Shown here: piece by piece, positions 15,750 to 24,159 of the stretch | Layout of the letters: each line of letters begins with the position of its first letter | Numbering within the stretch: the first letter of the stretch is position 1 | NCBI GenBank assembly: GCA_041743935.1 | Contig: JBGTLU010000063.1 | Span: 1 to 55,062 of the forward strand | DNA length: 55,062 bases | Direction of reading: 5' to 3' | Source of the DNA: JBGTLU01 sp041743935 | GTDB taxonomy: Bacteria > Bacteroidota > Bacteroidia > Sphingobacteriales > Sphingobacteriaceae | Program-made: the position numbers and the translations under genes | The notes under the pieces: model-generated | What the model was told of the DNA's origin: nothing | The model's input: the letters and a program-made list of their open reading frames with translations, nothing else | Database searches by the model: none

Positions 15750-16122
15750 AGCAATACTTCTACTATCTATTTTGTTGTTAAGCATGGTCTTGAGCTCATG
15801 CCGTAAAAGTGGCGAAGACGGAATTTTCGAGTTGATTAGTCGTAGATGGCTAGAAGTTTCTAGAGTTGTAAACAACGCAGAACAACCTGGCAATGGCAGG
15901 CAACATATTTTTTTTAGTGATGGCAGATATGAATTTATTTGTGGTGTAAACGAATTATGCCCACAATTTCCGACAGGAGTTTGGCAATTATTTAGCGATA
16001 CCAGAATGCAAACCAATTTCAATGGAGTAATTGTGGTGTACGATATCAAAAAATTAGAGCTAGGAGCACTTTGGTTAGAAGATATTCAAACCAAAGATTT
16101 ACTAAAACTAGAACCCCGATAA
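15739..16122 (+). CDS. Small lipoprotein of the ECF operon (lipocalin-like length, unknown function)
   Basis: The 127-residue precursor has a lipoprotein signal (LLLSILLLSMVLSSC, cysteine near residue 21), then an acidic-hydrophobic strand-rich body with FFSDGRYEF, VWQLFSD and VVYDIKKLEL. This resembles small one-barrel lipoproteins that monitor or coat the envelope. I chose ATG 15739 because MKNKAILLL is the natural signal start; it overlaps the anti-sigma gene by 11 bases. It is cotranscribed with the sigma/anti-sigma pair and may be the sensor or target of that system. Confidence 0.75.
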   Translation: MKNKAILLLSILLLSMVLSSCRKSGEDGIFELISRRWLEVSRVVNNAEQPGNGRQHIFFSDGRYEFICGVNELCPQFPTGVWQLFSDTRMQTNFNGVIVVYDIKKLELGALWLEDIQTKDLLKLEPR

Positions 16123-16207
16123 GTTTTTTCTACACTTTAAGCCTTAATTTTTCATCCGTCCAAAACAGAACGAATAATCTGCTGTTTTTAAGTAAATAAG
16201 ATGACTT

Positions 16208-16669
16208 ATGGCAAAAATTGATGTTTCAGTAATACAAGCATTACGCCAAACCGCCGATGCTATTTTAAACGGATCTGCCTATCAATGGGGGCACATGGGT
16301 GCTTGCAATTGCGGCAACTTAGCTCAGATTATTACCAATAGAAAAAAAGCCGAAATACACTCAAGAGCCATTTATGGTAATGGAGATTGGACCGAACAAT
16401 TGAGAGATTATTGCCCAAAAAGTGGTTTACCCATGGATGTGGTTATTGATGAATTGGTTGATTTCGGTTTCAGCACCAATGATTTAGCGCATTTAGAAAA
16501 ATTATCAGATCCGAAAATTACTGCACTCATCTCAAACAAAAAGCTAAAATATAACCACCGAGACGATGTGGTACTATACCTAAGAACATGGGCTACTTTA
16601 TTGGAAGAAAAAATGCTCAATACCATAAGCATTGAGCATTTAATTAACGAAAAAGAAGTAAAATATTAA
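16208..16669 (+). CDS. Conserved hypothetical protein with ACNCGNLAQ motif
   Basis: I do not recognise a named family for this 153-residue cytoplasmic protein. It has a helix (VIQALRQTADAIL), a distinctive YQWGHMGACNCGNLAQIIT segment (residues 25-43), a region YCPKSGLPMDVVIDELVDFG, and a C-terminal helical half. Cysteines in ACNCG and in DYCPKSG could bind a metal. No signal or membrane segment is present. The stop overlaps the convergent DUF2911 gene by 4 bases. Confidence 0.75.
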   Translation: MAKIDVSVIQALRQTADAILNGSAYQWGHMGACNCGNLAQIITNRKKAEIHSRAIYGNGDWTEQLRDYCPKSGLPMDVVIDELVDFGFSTNDLAHLEKLSDPKITALISNKKLKYNHRDDVVLYLRTWATLLEEKMLNTISIEHLINEKEVKY

Positions 16670-17235
16670 AAAGTAAACGGTACTTCTACATACGTTTCGT
16701 CCCAAGCCAAAAACATATGAGGCGCACCCGCAACTTCTTTAAAAAATATAGTAAATGCTTCTACCACATTTGCCGATTTTTTAACTGGAACTGTCATCCT
16801 TGCAATGTCTAATTCAGGTTTATAAAAAAAGGCTCCCCATTTATCAGTTTGCGAGTTGATGATGATGGTCCACTTATTTTCTTCGGGTATAACAAATAAC
16901 GAATAGCTTCCTGCTTTAATGGTTTTTCCAGCAAACTGTAAATCCTTATAAAACTTTATTTCGGTAGATTCATTTGCACCCAATCTCCACACTTTACCAT
17001 AAGCTTCTAATACACCAAATATTTCGCGGCCATTTTTCTGAGGTCTTGAGTAAATTACTCTTATAATTGGGGCACTATTTTCTGTTCTATCTCGTACAAT
17101 ATTCACTGGATAGTAAGCAAAATCAGCCGGACTTCGGTCCAGCGGCACCACTTTTATGCTATCTTGAGCAAAACTTTCTGTTGCAAAAGCAATCAATACA
17201 GAAATAAGAATTAATTTAGATACGTTCTTTTTCAT
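16666..17235 (-). CDS. Secreted DUF2911 protein
   Basis: The 189-residue precursor has a signal peptide (KLILISVLIAFATESFAQ) and the DUF2911 core: IRVIYSRPQKNGREIFG, then YGKVWRLGANESTEIKF, AGKTIKAGSYSLFVIP and WTIIINS. The family is abundant in Bacteroidota, is exported to the periplasm or outer membrane, and has no known activity. An ATG 21 bp upstream (17256) would add MDIISYS before the signal; the start MKKNVSK at 17235 is the more natural one. Confidence 0.88.
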   Translation of the reverse strand: MKKNVSKLILISVLIAFATESFAQDSIKVVPLDRSPADFAYYPVNIVRDRTENSAPIIRVIYSRPQKNGREIFGVLEAYGKVWRLGANESTEIKFYKDLQFAGKTIKAGSYSLFVIPEENKWTIIINSQTDKWGAFFYKPELDIARMTVPVKKSANVVEAFTIFFKEVAGAPHMFLAWDETYVEVPFTF

Positions 17236-17312
17236 ACTATAAGATATAATGTCCACTAAATTAGCAATTTTGGCTCGTAAATTGACTTTGTAAAAACTTG
17301 TAACAAGTTTTA

Positions 17313-17320
17313 TACTTTAG
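17313..17320 (+). promoter_or_regulatory. Candidate promoter -7 box TACTTTAG for the secreted paralogue pair
   Basis: TACTTTAG differs from TAnnTTTG at one position. It lies 59 bp upstream of the ATG at 17380, with a TTG about 21 bp further upstream. The leader between has no obvious structure. Confidence 0.3.
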
Positions 17321-17379
17321 CCATTTAAATAGTTAATTTTATTTTACCAAAACTCCTAAATCAACCCTTTATTACCAAC

Positions 17380-18039
17380 ATGAAAAGAATTGTGATTAGT
17401 TGCCTTTTGCTTTGCACATTAACCATGGCAAAGGCACAGAGTTTCGACCCAAAAACTATTTATAATGAAATCACTAAATTAATAACTTGGGAGGAATTTA
17501 CCGATAACTCAAACAATTGGTTTATCGGCGAAAACGATAATGCCCCTTCTTTTATAGAAGCCGGCAATTATTACATCAGGTTAAAAAATGATAATACAAC
17601 TTGGCATAGGTGGAATTCAAATAATATCCTAAACCTAGACCCAAACCGAGATTTTGTTATCGAGATATTTGTCTCGCAAATAATGGGCGAAGATAACAGA
17701 GGATATGGGTTACGTTGGGGGACCAGTACAGATGCTAACGATGTAAATTCTTCTTTTTGCTTTTTTATCTCTTCAAATGGATATTATCGGTTACAAAACG
17801 GACAAAAAACTATACAAGAGTGGGCAACTACATCCGCAGTAATAAAAGGTATAGATCAGGAAAACAAACTCATGATCATTCGAAAAGGCGGAATTACCTA
17901 TTTCTATGTAAACTATGAATTAGTGCATAAATTAACCAATAAACTCGATACTGGCAACATGATACAAAACATTGGCTTTGTAATTGGTGGCCCCATTACC
18001 ATTTCCATTAATGAATTTATGATTGGATACTTAAACTAA
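17380..18039 (+). CDS. Secreted beta-sandwich protein, first of a tandem paralogue pair
   Basis: The 219-residue precursor has a signal peptide (ending MAKAQ). The mature part reads like a concanavalin-type (LamG/DUF1080-like) sheet domain: WEEFTDNSNNWFIGENDN, YYIRLKNDNTTWHRWNS, LDPNRDFVIEIFVSQIMGED and IGFVIGGPITISINEF. It aligns along its full length with the next gene, sharing the FDxNxNxWxxG start, LDPNRxFxI, GEDxxGxGxR, a YxxxNYExV block and the IGFxxGG end. It may bind a glycan or a cell-surface partner; no catalytic residues are evident. Confidence 0.8.
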   Translation: MKRIVISCLLLCTLTMAKAQSFDPKTIYNEITKLITWEEFTDNSNNWFIGENDNAPSFIEAGNYYIRLKNDNTTWHRWNSNNILNLDPNRDFVIEIFVSQIMGEDNRGYGLRWGTSTDANDVNSSFCFFISSNGYYRLQNGQKTIQEWATTSAVIKGIDQENKLMIIRKGGITYFYVNYELVHKLTNKLDTGNMIQNIGFVIGGPITISINEFMIGYLN

Positions 18040-18046
18040 AATAAAA

Positions 18047-18700
18047 ATGAAAAAAACACTGTTACTATTGGTTGCCGTAGCTTTCGCTACCCATACCCAC
18101 GCCCAAAAAATTGACCCTGTAGAACTTATTGATTTAATTACAAAAGTGGTTGTTTATGATGAATTTGATTCAAATGATAATGGATGGTACGTAGGCACCG
18201 ATAATGATTTGCCTTGTTACATGGAGAACGGAAAATATTTCATGCAACAACGCCAAGAAGGAACGGGTTGGAGCCGTTGGAATAACAAAGGAGATTTTAC
18301 TTTAGATCCCAACAGGAGTTTTATTATCGATATCAGTTTGCAACAATTTATTGGTGAAGATATTCTAGGATTTGGGATTCGATTTTCGAATAAAAAAAGT
18401 GATCCGTCATCCATTACCCAGTTCATCATAACTGGCGATGGAAGTTACAGGATAAGAAATAGCGGAACTTTACTTGCCGATTGGACCGATTCGGATGCTA
18501 TAAACACCGGTTTAGAAGCCGTAAACAATCTTACCATAGTAAGAATTACCGGAACTACTTTCTTCCTTATCAATTATGAAAAAGTATTTCAGGTAGATGA
18601 TGATGCAGTACTTGGTGATTCGGTGTACAACATTGGCTTTTTTCTGGGAGGAAAAATGGTGGTAGGTGTAGACGACTTTCTTTTAGCTTACTTAGATTAG
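18047..18700 (+). CDS. Secreted beta-sandwich protein, second of a tandem paralogue pair
   Basis: The 217-residue precursor has a signal peptide ending HTHAQ and the same sheet domain as its neighbour: YDEFDSNDNGWYVGTDN, GWSRWNNKGDFTLDPNRSFI and GEDILGFGIRF, ending YNIGFFLGG. It starts 7 bp after the first copy, so the pair is one transcript ending at the hairpin at 18715-18748. The two copies have diverged to roughly 40% identity by eye, so the duplication is not recent and both are likely used. Confidence 0.8.
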   Translation: MKKTLLLLVAVAFATHTHAQKIDPVELIDLITKVVVYDEFDSNDNGWYVGTDNDLPCYMENGKYFMQQRQEGTGWSRWNNKGDFTLDPNRSFIIDISLQQFIGEDILGFGIRFSNKKSDPSSITQFIITGDGSYRIRNSGTLLADWTDSDAINTGLEAVNNLTIVRITGTTFFLINYEKVFQVDDDAVLGDSVYNIGFFLGGKMVVGVDDFLLAYLD

Positions 18701-18714
18701 ATTTTAATTGCCTT

Positions 18715-18748
18715 AAAAACCCATCCCGAGAATTCGGGATGGGTTTTT
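18715..18748 (+). terminator. Hairpin terminator after the paralogue pair
   Basis: Perfect 15-bp arms (aaaaacccatcccga and complement) enclose gaat, and T-rich sequence follows. It lies 14 bp after the stop codon at 18700. Confidence 0.85.
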
Positions 18749-18837
18749 ATTTTTTAAGGATTTTTATCATCCGAAACTAAAAAACAAACTGCCAACAAAA
18801 GTTAGTTTTTATCGTTTATAACTAAAATTACTTTACA

Positions 18838-19371
18838 ATGAACTTACAAATTGCCACATTTGGCGCCGGATGTTTTTGGTGTGTCGAAGCTGTTTTTCAG
18901 CGAGTAAATGGAGTACAGAAAGTGGAATCTGGTTACATGGGAGGGAAAATAAAAAATCCTACCTATCGCGAAGTTTGCTCCGGACTAACCGGCCATGCCG
19001 AAGTAATTCAAATTACTTTTGACTCCTCAGTGGTAGATTTTAAAACTCTTTTACAAGTTTTTTGGAAAACACACGACCCCACTACTCTAAACCAACAAGG
19101 TGCAGATATAGGTTCGCAATACCGATCGGTTATTTACTATCACACCGAAATTCAAAAAGAAGAAGCGGAGTTTTATAAAAAACAATTAAATGATTTGCAG
19201 GTGTTTAACACAAATATAGTGACTGAAATATCACCAGCAAGTGCTTTCTACAAAGCAGAAGACTATCACCAAAATTATTACAACCAAAATGCCCAGCAAG
19301 GGTATTGCCAATACGTTATTGTACCAAAACTGCAAAAATTAGAGCAAGCATTCAGTAATTTGCTGCGCTAA
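18838..19371 (+). CDS. msrA: Peptide methionine-S-sulfoxide reductase
   Basis: MsrA reduces the S-epimer of methionine sulfoxide in proteins damaged by oxidants. The 177-residue protein has the active-site motif GAGCFWCVEA (residues 9-18, nucleophile C12), SGYMGG and GHAEVI, and the FFxxHDPTT-like segment LQVFWKTHDPTTLNQQG with GSQYRSVIY. The end YCQYVIVPKL, with a cysteine near residue 160, suits the resolving role. No signal peptide, so it is cytoplasmic. Monocistronic, convergent with efp. Confidence 0.95.
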   Translation: MNLQIATFGAGCFWCVEAVFQRVNGVQKVESGYMGGKIKNPTYREVCSGLTGHAEVIQITFDSSVVDFKTLLQVFWKTHDPTTLNQQGADIGSQYRSVIYYHTEIQKEEAEFYKKQLNDLQVFNTNIVTEISPASAFYKAEDYHQNYYNQNAQQGYCQYVIVPKLQKLEQAFSNLLR

Positions 19372-19401
19372 TTAGGTGTGTTTAAAAGTAAATAGAGTAA
19401 A

Positions 19402-19962
19402 TTATTTTACCCGCTCTATGTAATCTCCGGTGCGAGTATCAACTCTTACTTTGTCACCTTCATTAATAAACAATGGAACTTTAATCTCCACCCCAGTTTC
19501 TACCGTAGCATACTTGCTTGCATTGGTAGAAGTATCCCCTTTTACGGCAGGTTCGGCATAAGTAATGAGCAGTTCTACGTGCGATGGAGCTTCGGCCATA
19601 ATTGGTTCATCGCTTTCAAAAGCAACTAATACATTCATGCCCTCTTTTATGAATTTTGCGGCATCGCCAAACATGGCTTTTGGAATATTGTGTTGCTCAA
19701 ATGTCTCGTTATCCATCACCACAAAAGCATCGCCATCTTCATATAAGTACTGAAAATCGCGGGTTTCAACCCTTGCAATTTCAACTTCTTCATCCACTCT
19801 AAATCTGTATTCAGCCAATTTACCGGTTTTTACATTTCGCATTTTCGATTGATAAAATGCTCTTAAATTGCCTGGAGTACGGTGAATAAATTCTATCACG
19901 GTACATAATTCGCCATTAAACCGTATAACGTTTCCTGTTTTAATATCCGAAGCTTTCGCCAT
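19402..19962 (-). CDS. efp: Elongation factor P, with asparagine at the loop tip
   Basis: EF-P binds stalled ribosomes between the P and E sites and rescues proline-rich stretches. The 186-residue protein has the usual three domains: KOW-like start DIKTGNVIRFNGELCTVIEF, loop IHRTPGNLRAF, middle YLYEDGDAFVVMDNETFEQ, and end VETGVEIKVPLFINEGDKV. The loop residue normally lysine (modified by EpmA) or arginine (EarP) is N32 here. The start at 19962 gives MAKASDIKTG; the longer frame from 20001 adds an implausible tail and overlaps the promoter box at 19999-20006. Located downstream of lpxA and an ABC ATPase gene. Confidence 0.95.
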   Translation of the reverse strand: MAKASDIKTGNVIRFNGELCTVIEFIHRTPGNLRAFYQSKMRNVKTGKLAEYRFRVDEEVEIARVETRDFQYLYEDGDAFVVMDNETFEQHNIPKAMFGDAAKFIKEGMNVLVAFESDEPIMAEAPSHVELLITYAEPAVKGDTSTNASKYATVETGVEIKVPLFINEGDKVRVDTRTGDYIERVK

Positions 19963-19998
19963 ATTTTCTTTTTTTAAACTATTTTTTATGTGGATGGG

Positions 19999-20006
19999 CA
20001 AAGATA
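19999..20006 (-). promoter_or_regulatory. Promoter -7 box TATCTTTG for efp
   Basis: This is a full match to TAnnTTTG on the minus strand in the 74-bp gap between the ABC ATPase gene and efp, 36 bp before the ATG. It suggests efp has its own promoter besides read-through from the lipid A operon. Confidence 0.5.
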
Positions 20007-20036
20007 GGTTTCCGCCAGTAAAAACCCAATTTGGGT

Positions 20037-20654
20037 TTACTTAAAATCGGTTATACTGATATGTTGTTGACAAAAACCGTATTCATGTGCTTGATTAGAA
20101 GCTACCAAAACCAATCTGTTGGCAGTGTAATTAGACATTAGTTGCAGATACCAATCTATCCCTTCGGTATCTAAGTTAGCGGTTGGTTCATCCAATAAAA
20201 GTATTGGCACATCCGAAAATACAGCCAAAGCCAACTTCACTCTTTGTTTCATTCCGGATGAGAAATATCGAATTTGTTTATTTACATACTCTTCCATGCC
20301 TAAAGCTTTTAATACGCTTTGGGTGGATGTTTGCGCTATGCTTTTTTTGAACTTGAAATGAAAGTCCAGTGTTTCTTGCAACGTAAATTCTTCTATCAAC
20401 TCAACATAAGGTGCCGCTAAAGCAATGTGTTGATATACATCAGAAACATCGATAGCTGCAGAATTATGTAGGTAAGAAATTGCACCTTCACTTAACGTTA
20501 ATTGGCCAGAAATTACCTGAATAAAAGTAGATTTACCTGAACCATTTGGCCCTAAAATGGCATAAGATTGGTTTTTTGTAAATAAGTAATGAATGTTTCG
20601 AAAGATCCAGTCGCGATTAAACCTACGTCCAATGCCTTCGAGTTTTATATCCAT
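20037..20654 (-). CDS. ABC-type ATP-binding protein (CcmA/heme-exporter-like ATPase)
   Basis: The 205-residue ATPase has Walker A GPNGSGKS (about residue 35), the signature FSSGMKQRVKLALA, Walker B ILLLDEPT, and a final ASNQAHEYGFC switch segment. It hydrolyses ATP to drive a transporter, but no permease gene is adjacent. It begins 3 bp after the lpxA stop, inside the lipid A operon. A role in moving a lipid or envelope component is a reasonable guess from position only. Confidence 0.9.
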   Translation of the reverse strand: MDIKLEGIGRRFNRDWIFRNIHYLFTKNQSYAILGPNGSGKSTFIQVISGQLTLSEGAISYLHNSAAIDVSDVYQHIALAAPYVELIEEFTLQETLDFHFKFKKSIAQTSTQSVLKALGMEEYVNKQIRYFSSGMKQRVKLALAVFSDVPILLLDEPTANLDTEGIDWYLQLMSNYTANRLVLVASNQAHEYGFCQQHISITDFK

Positions 20655-20657
20655 CCC

Positions 20658-21437
20658 TTATTGTTTGAAACCTTTCATGATACCCCTACCCGAATTTCGG
20701 ATAAAGTTTATGATTTCATCGCGGTCTTCGGTGGGTTCAAACTCGGCTTCAATTATTTTTAACGCTTTAGAAACGTTACTGCTTTTTATAAATAAAGTGC
20801 GATAAATGTCTTGTATTTGATTAATTCTTTCGGATGTAAATCCTCTTCTCCGTAAACCAACCGAATTTATTCCTTCGTAAGCCAATGGTTCTCTACCTGC
20901 TTTTACAAAAGGTGGCACATCTTTACGAACCAAAGAACCTCCTGATATCATCACATGTTGGCCAATAGTTACAAACTGATGTACGGCAGATAAACCACCC
21001 AAAATGGCATGATCTCCTATGGTGATATGGCCAGCCAATTGTACTCCATTTGCCAAAATGCAATTATCCCCCACAAAACAATCGTGCGCCAAGTGAGTGT
21101 ATGCCATTAAAAGGCAATTTTGCCCCACTCTAGTTTCTTTTCTATCTACCGTGCCTCTATTAATGGTGCAACATTCTCTAACGGTAGTATTATCGCCAAT
21201 AACAGCAAGTGAATCTTCTCCGCCAAATTTTAAATCTTGTGGTATGGCTGAGATAATTGCCCCAGGAAAAATTCTGCAATTTTTACCAATTCTAGCTCCA
21301 TCCATTATGGTAACGTTGGCACCTATCCAAGTACCTTCCCCAATTTCTACATTTCTGTAGATGGTAGTAAACGGATCTATTACCACATTAGAAGCAATTT
21401 TTGCTTCTGGATGTATGTAGGCTAATGGTTGTATCAT
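20658..21437 (-). CDS. lpxA: UDP-N-acetylglucosamine O-acyltransferase
   Basis: LpxA adds the first hydroxyacyl chain to UDP-GlcNAc, the first step of lipid A synthesis in the cytoplasm. The 259-residue protein is a left-handed beta helix of hexapeptide repeats (for example IGEGTWIGANVTIMDGARIG). The catalytic histidine lies in AYTHLAHDCFVGD (about residue 120), and the helical C-terminal domain GLRRRGFTSERINQIQDIYR follows. The length is family-typical. The ATG overlaps the lpxC/fabZ stop by 4 bases. Confidence 0.95.
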   Translation of the reverse strand: MIQPLAYIHPEAKIASNVVIDPFTTIYRNVEIGEGTWIGANVTIMDGARIGKNCRIFPGAIISAIPQDLKFGGEDSLAVIGDNTTVRECCTINRGTVDRKETRVGQNCLLMAYTHLAHDCFVGDNCILANGVQLAGHITIGDHAILGGLSAVHQFVTIGQHVMISGGSLVRKDVPPFVKAGREPLAYEGINSVGLRRRGFTSERINQIQDIYRTLFIKSSNVSKALKIIEAEFEPTEDRDEIINFIRNSGRGIMKGFKQ

Positions 21438-22834
21438 GCGTCGGTCTTTCTAGCTATTTGTGCCATCATTTCAGATTCCATCACAATTTTATCACCTACC
21501 ATGATAACCCCACGCATTTGTGCAATTCCTCTTCGAATTGGGCTTATTAAATCGCAACGCATAACAAGGGTGTCGCCAGGAAGTACTTTATCCTTAAATC
21601 GTGTATTATCAATTTTCAAAAAATAAGTCCAATAATTATCCGGATCAGGTACAGTACTTAGTACTAATATACCTCCAGTTTGTGCCAATGCTTCTATCTG
21701 TAAAACGCCAGGCATAACCGGATTGTCAGGAAAATGCCCTACGAAGAAAGGTTCGTTCATGGTTACATTTTTAACTCCAACCACATATTTTGGTGTTAGT
21801 TCCAAAATTTTATCTATTAACAAAAACGGAGGGCGATGTGGTAATATACTTGCTATTTTATTGATATCATATAAAGCAGGTGCGGTAGCATCGTAAATGG
21901 GGATGTTTTTACGTAGTTTATCTTTCTTAATCATTGCTTTTATTTTCTTGGCAAAAGCAACGTTTGAGGTATGTCCAGGACGAGCAGCCATGATATGTGC
22001 TTTTAAGGGCATACCTGCTAAGGCTAAATCCCCTACAACATCAAGTAGTTTATGTCGGGCAGGCTCATTTTGGTGACGCAATTCTACATTATTTAAAATA
22101 CCTTCTTTTCCAACACCTACAGATTCTCTATTAAATAGCTTAGCTAAATCGGCTAATTCTTTTTGATTTACCTCTTTATCTACAACCACAATGGCATTAT
22201 TTAAATCTCCTCCTTTTATTAGATTATGAGATAAAAGCATCTCTAACTCGTGCAAAAAGCAAAAAGTGCGCGAAGAAGAAATCTCTTTATTGAATTCGGA
22301 TATATTAGAAATACTTGCATGCTGGCTTCCTAAAACTGGCGAGTTATAGTCTACCATTACGGTAACCCTATAATCATCGCTTGGCATGGCTATCATTTCT
22401 ACTTGCCCGTTTTCATCTGCAAAATAGATGTTTTGTGTTACGGTAAAATATTCACGTTCAGCTTCTTGTTCTACGATTCCGGTTTTGAGAATGGCTTCTA
22501 CAAATACCCTTGAACTACCATCCATTATTGGGCACTCAGGGCCATCAAGAGCTATTAATACATTATCCAATTCGCATCCAACCAAAGCAGCTAAGGTGTG
22601 CTCTATAGTAGCTATACTGGTATTATTTTGTGCAATGGTAGTGCCTCTGGCGGTTTCTATTACCAAATCTACATCTGCATCTATAATTGGGGAATCAGGT
22701 AAATCTACCCGTTGAAATTTATAACCATGATTTTCTGCTGCAGGATGCAAAGTCATGTTTACAGGAGTTCCGGTATGTAATCCTACTCCCGTAACCGTTA
22801 CCGAAGTTTTTAGGGTACGTTGTTTTTGGTTCAT
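21434..22834 (-). CDS. lpxC-fabZ: Bifunctional UDP-3-O-acyl-GlcNAc deacetylase / 3-hydroxyacyl-ACP dehydratase fusion
   Basis: The 466-residue protein joins two enzymes. The N-terminal part (about 1-305) is LpxC, the zinc deacetylase that commits to lipid A, with H79 in IEHTLAALVG and the second zinc site in RHQNEPARHKLLDVVGDLAL. The C-terminal part (about 320-466) is FabZ, with LPHRPPFLLIDKI, FFVGHFPDNPVMPGV and QIEALAQTGG (active histidine and glutamate). It makes unsaturated acyl-ACP for fatty acids. The fusion is typical of Bacteroidota and may balance lipid A with phospholipid supply. It overlaps lpxA by 4 bases. Confidence 0.97.
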   Translation of the reverse strand: MNQKQRTLKTSVTVTGVGLHTGTPVNMTLHPAAENHGYKFQRVDLPDSPIIDADVDLVIETARGTTIAQNNTSIATIEHTLAALVGCELDNVLIALDGPECPIMDGSSRVFVEAILKTGIVEQEAEREYFTVTQNIYFADENGQVEMIAMPSDDYRVTVMVDYNSPVLGSQHASISNISEFNKEISSSRTFCFLHELEMLLSHNLIKGGDLNNAIVVVDKEVNQKELADLAKLFNRESVGVGKEGILNNVELRHQNEPARHKLLDVVGDLALAGMPLKAHIMAARPGHTSNVAFAKKIKAMIKKDKLRKNIPIYDATAPALYDINKIASILPHRPPFLLIDKILELTPKYVVGVKNVTMNEPFFVGHFPDNPVMPGVLQIEALAQTGGILVLSTVPDPDNYWTYFLKIDNTRFKDKVLPGDTLVMRCDLISPIRRGIAQMRGVIMVGDKIVMESEMMAQIARKTDA

Positions 22835-22870
22835 GATAAAGAAACAGTATCAATTGTTTTTTAACTGTTT

Positions 22871-22878
22871 CAAAGGTA
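22871..22878 (-). promoter_or_regulatory. Promoter -7 box TACCTTTG for lpxC-fabZ
   Basis: This is a full TAnnTTTG match on the minus strand, 36 bp before the ATG in the 73-bp gap after lpxD. It suggests a second promoter inside the operon. Confidence 0.5.
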
Positions 22879-22907
22879 AAAAACCTTTTTGAATGAACTA
22901 AAGTTTA

Positions 22908-23951
22908 TCAGATAGTGGTTTGTTTAAGTTCTTTAAGGATTTGTTCCAGTTCTTCGATCCGTTTTTCTAACTCGGGTAAACGCCTTAGAACCGCTTGAGA
23001 GCGGTAGTTATCTAAGAATTTTACTGCCGGAGAGCCGCTCCATTTTTCGTTTTCTTCTTTTATGGTTTTTGCTATGCCCGATTGTGCATTTATTTTACTG
23101 CCTTTTGCTATGGTTATGTGGCCTACAATTCCGGCTTGTCCGCCTATGATGGAGTTTTCGCCAATTTTGGTACTACCAGATACGCCAGCTTGAGAAGCTA
23201 CAACCGTATTCTGACCAATTTCTACATTGTGAGCTATCTGTATTAGATTATCTAATTTAACGCCTTTACGCAAAATGGTGGAACCCATGGTTGCTCTATC
23301 AATGGATACATTGGAGCCAATTTCTACACTATCTTCAATGATTACATTTCCGATTTGACTTACTTTGGTATACGAACCATCTAGCTGTGGAGCAAATCCA
23401 AAACCATCACTTCCTATAACGGTGCTAGAATGTACTACAACCTGTTTACCAATTATACAATCGTGGTATATTTTTACACCAGAAAAAATTACGGTATCAT
23501 CATCAATGGTTACATTATCTCCGATATAACAATGAGGATAAATTTTTACGTTATTGCCTAGTTTTACTCCTTGGCCTATATAAGCAAATGCACCTATGTA
23601 TACATCTTTGCCAAACTTAGCATTAGGATGTATGAAAGAAGGTTCTTCAATGCCCGTTTTATTCAAATTCAGTGTGTTGTAAACATCTAATAATTTTGAA
23701 AATGCCAAGTAGGCATCTTGTACACGAATTAGCGTAGTGGATACAGGGCGTTCTAATTTTAAATCTTGATTTACTATAACAATGGAGGCTAGCGTGGCAT
23801 ATAGGTGGTTCTCGTATTTTGGGTTTGCAAGGAATGTTAGAGATTCCGGTCCGCTTTCTTCTATTTTAGATAAACGGGAAACTATTGCTTGGGGATTACC
23901 TTCAATGGTACCGTTAAGTATTTCACTGAGTTGTGCAGCGGTAAATTGCAT
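22908..23951 (-). CDS. lpxD: UDP-3-O-(3-hydroxyacyl)glucosamine N-acyltransferase
   Basis: LpxD attaches the N-linked acyl chain in the third step of lipid A synthesis. The 347-residue protein has the N-terminal uridine-binding domain (LTFLANPKYENHLYATLASI), a hexapeptide beta-helix (KFGKDVYIGAFAYIGQGVKL), and the catalytic histidine region LIQIAHNVEIGQN near residue 240. A coiled C-terminal tail (RRLPELEKRIEELEQILKEL) follows. It is first of the cluster lpxD-lpxC/fabZ-lpxA. Confidence 0.95.
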   Translation of the reverse strand: MQFTAAQLSEILNGTIEGNPQAIVSRLSKIEESGPESLTFLANPKYENHLYATLASIVIVNQDLKLERPVSTTLIRVQDAYLAFSKLLDVYNTLNLNKTGIEEPSFIHPNAKFGKDVYIGAFAYIGQGVKLGNNVKIYPHCYIGDNVTIDDDTVIFSGVKIYHDCIIGKQVVVHSSTVIGSDGFGFAPQLDGSYTKVSQIGNVIIEDSVEIGSNVSIDRATMGSTILRKGVKLDNLIQIAHNVEIGQNTVVASQAGVSGSTKIGENSIIGGQAGIVGHITIAKGSKINAQSGIAKTIKEENEKWSGSPAVKFLDNYRSQAVLRRLPELEKRIEELEQILKELKQTTI

Positions 23952-24159
23952 TTGTTAACTTATTTAGGTTGATACAAAGGTGCAAATATTTGAGTAATTA
24001 TATTGGAGTAATGTTAACTTAACGTAAAGACATAGGATAACGTATAAAAACGCAGTTTTGCCGAATATTTAGTGCTTGTACACGTAAATTGAATTGCATT
24101 TGAGTTAGAAGCTCTATTTGTTCTTCAAAATTCTTACATTAGTTACTCAGATTCATTAA

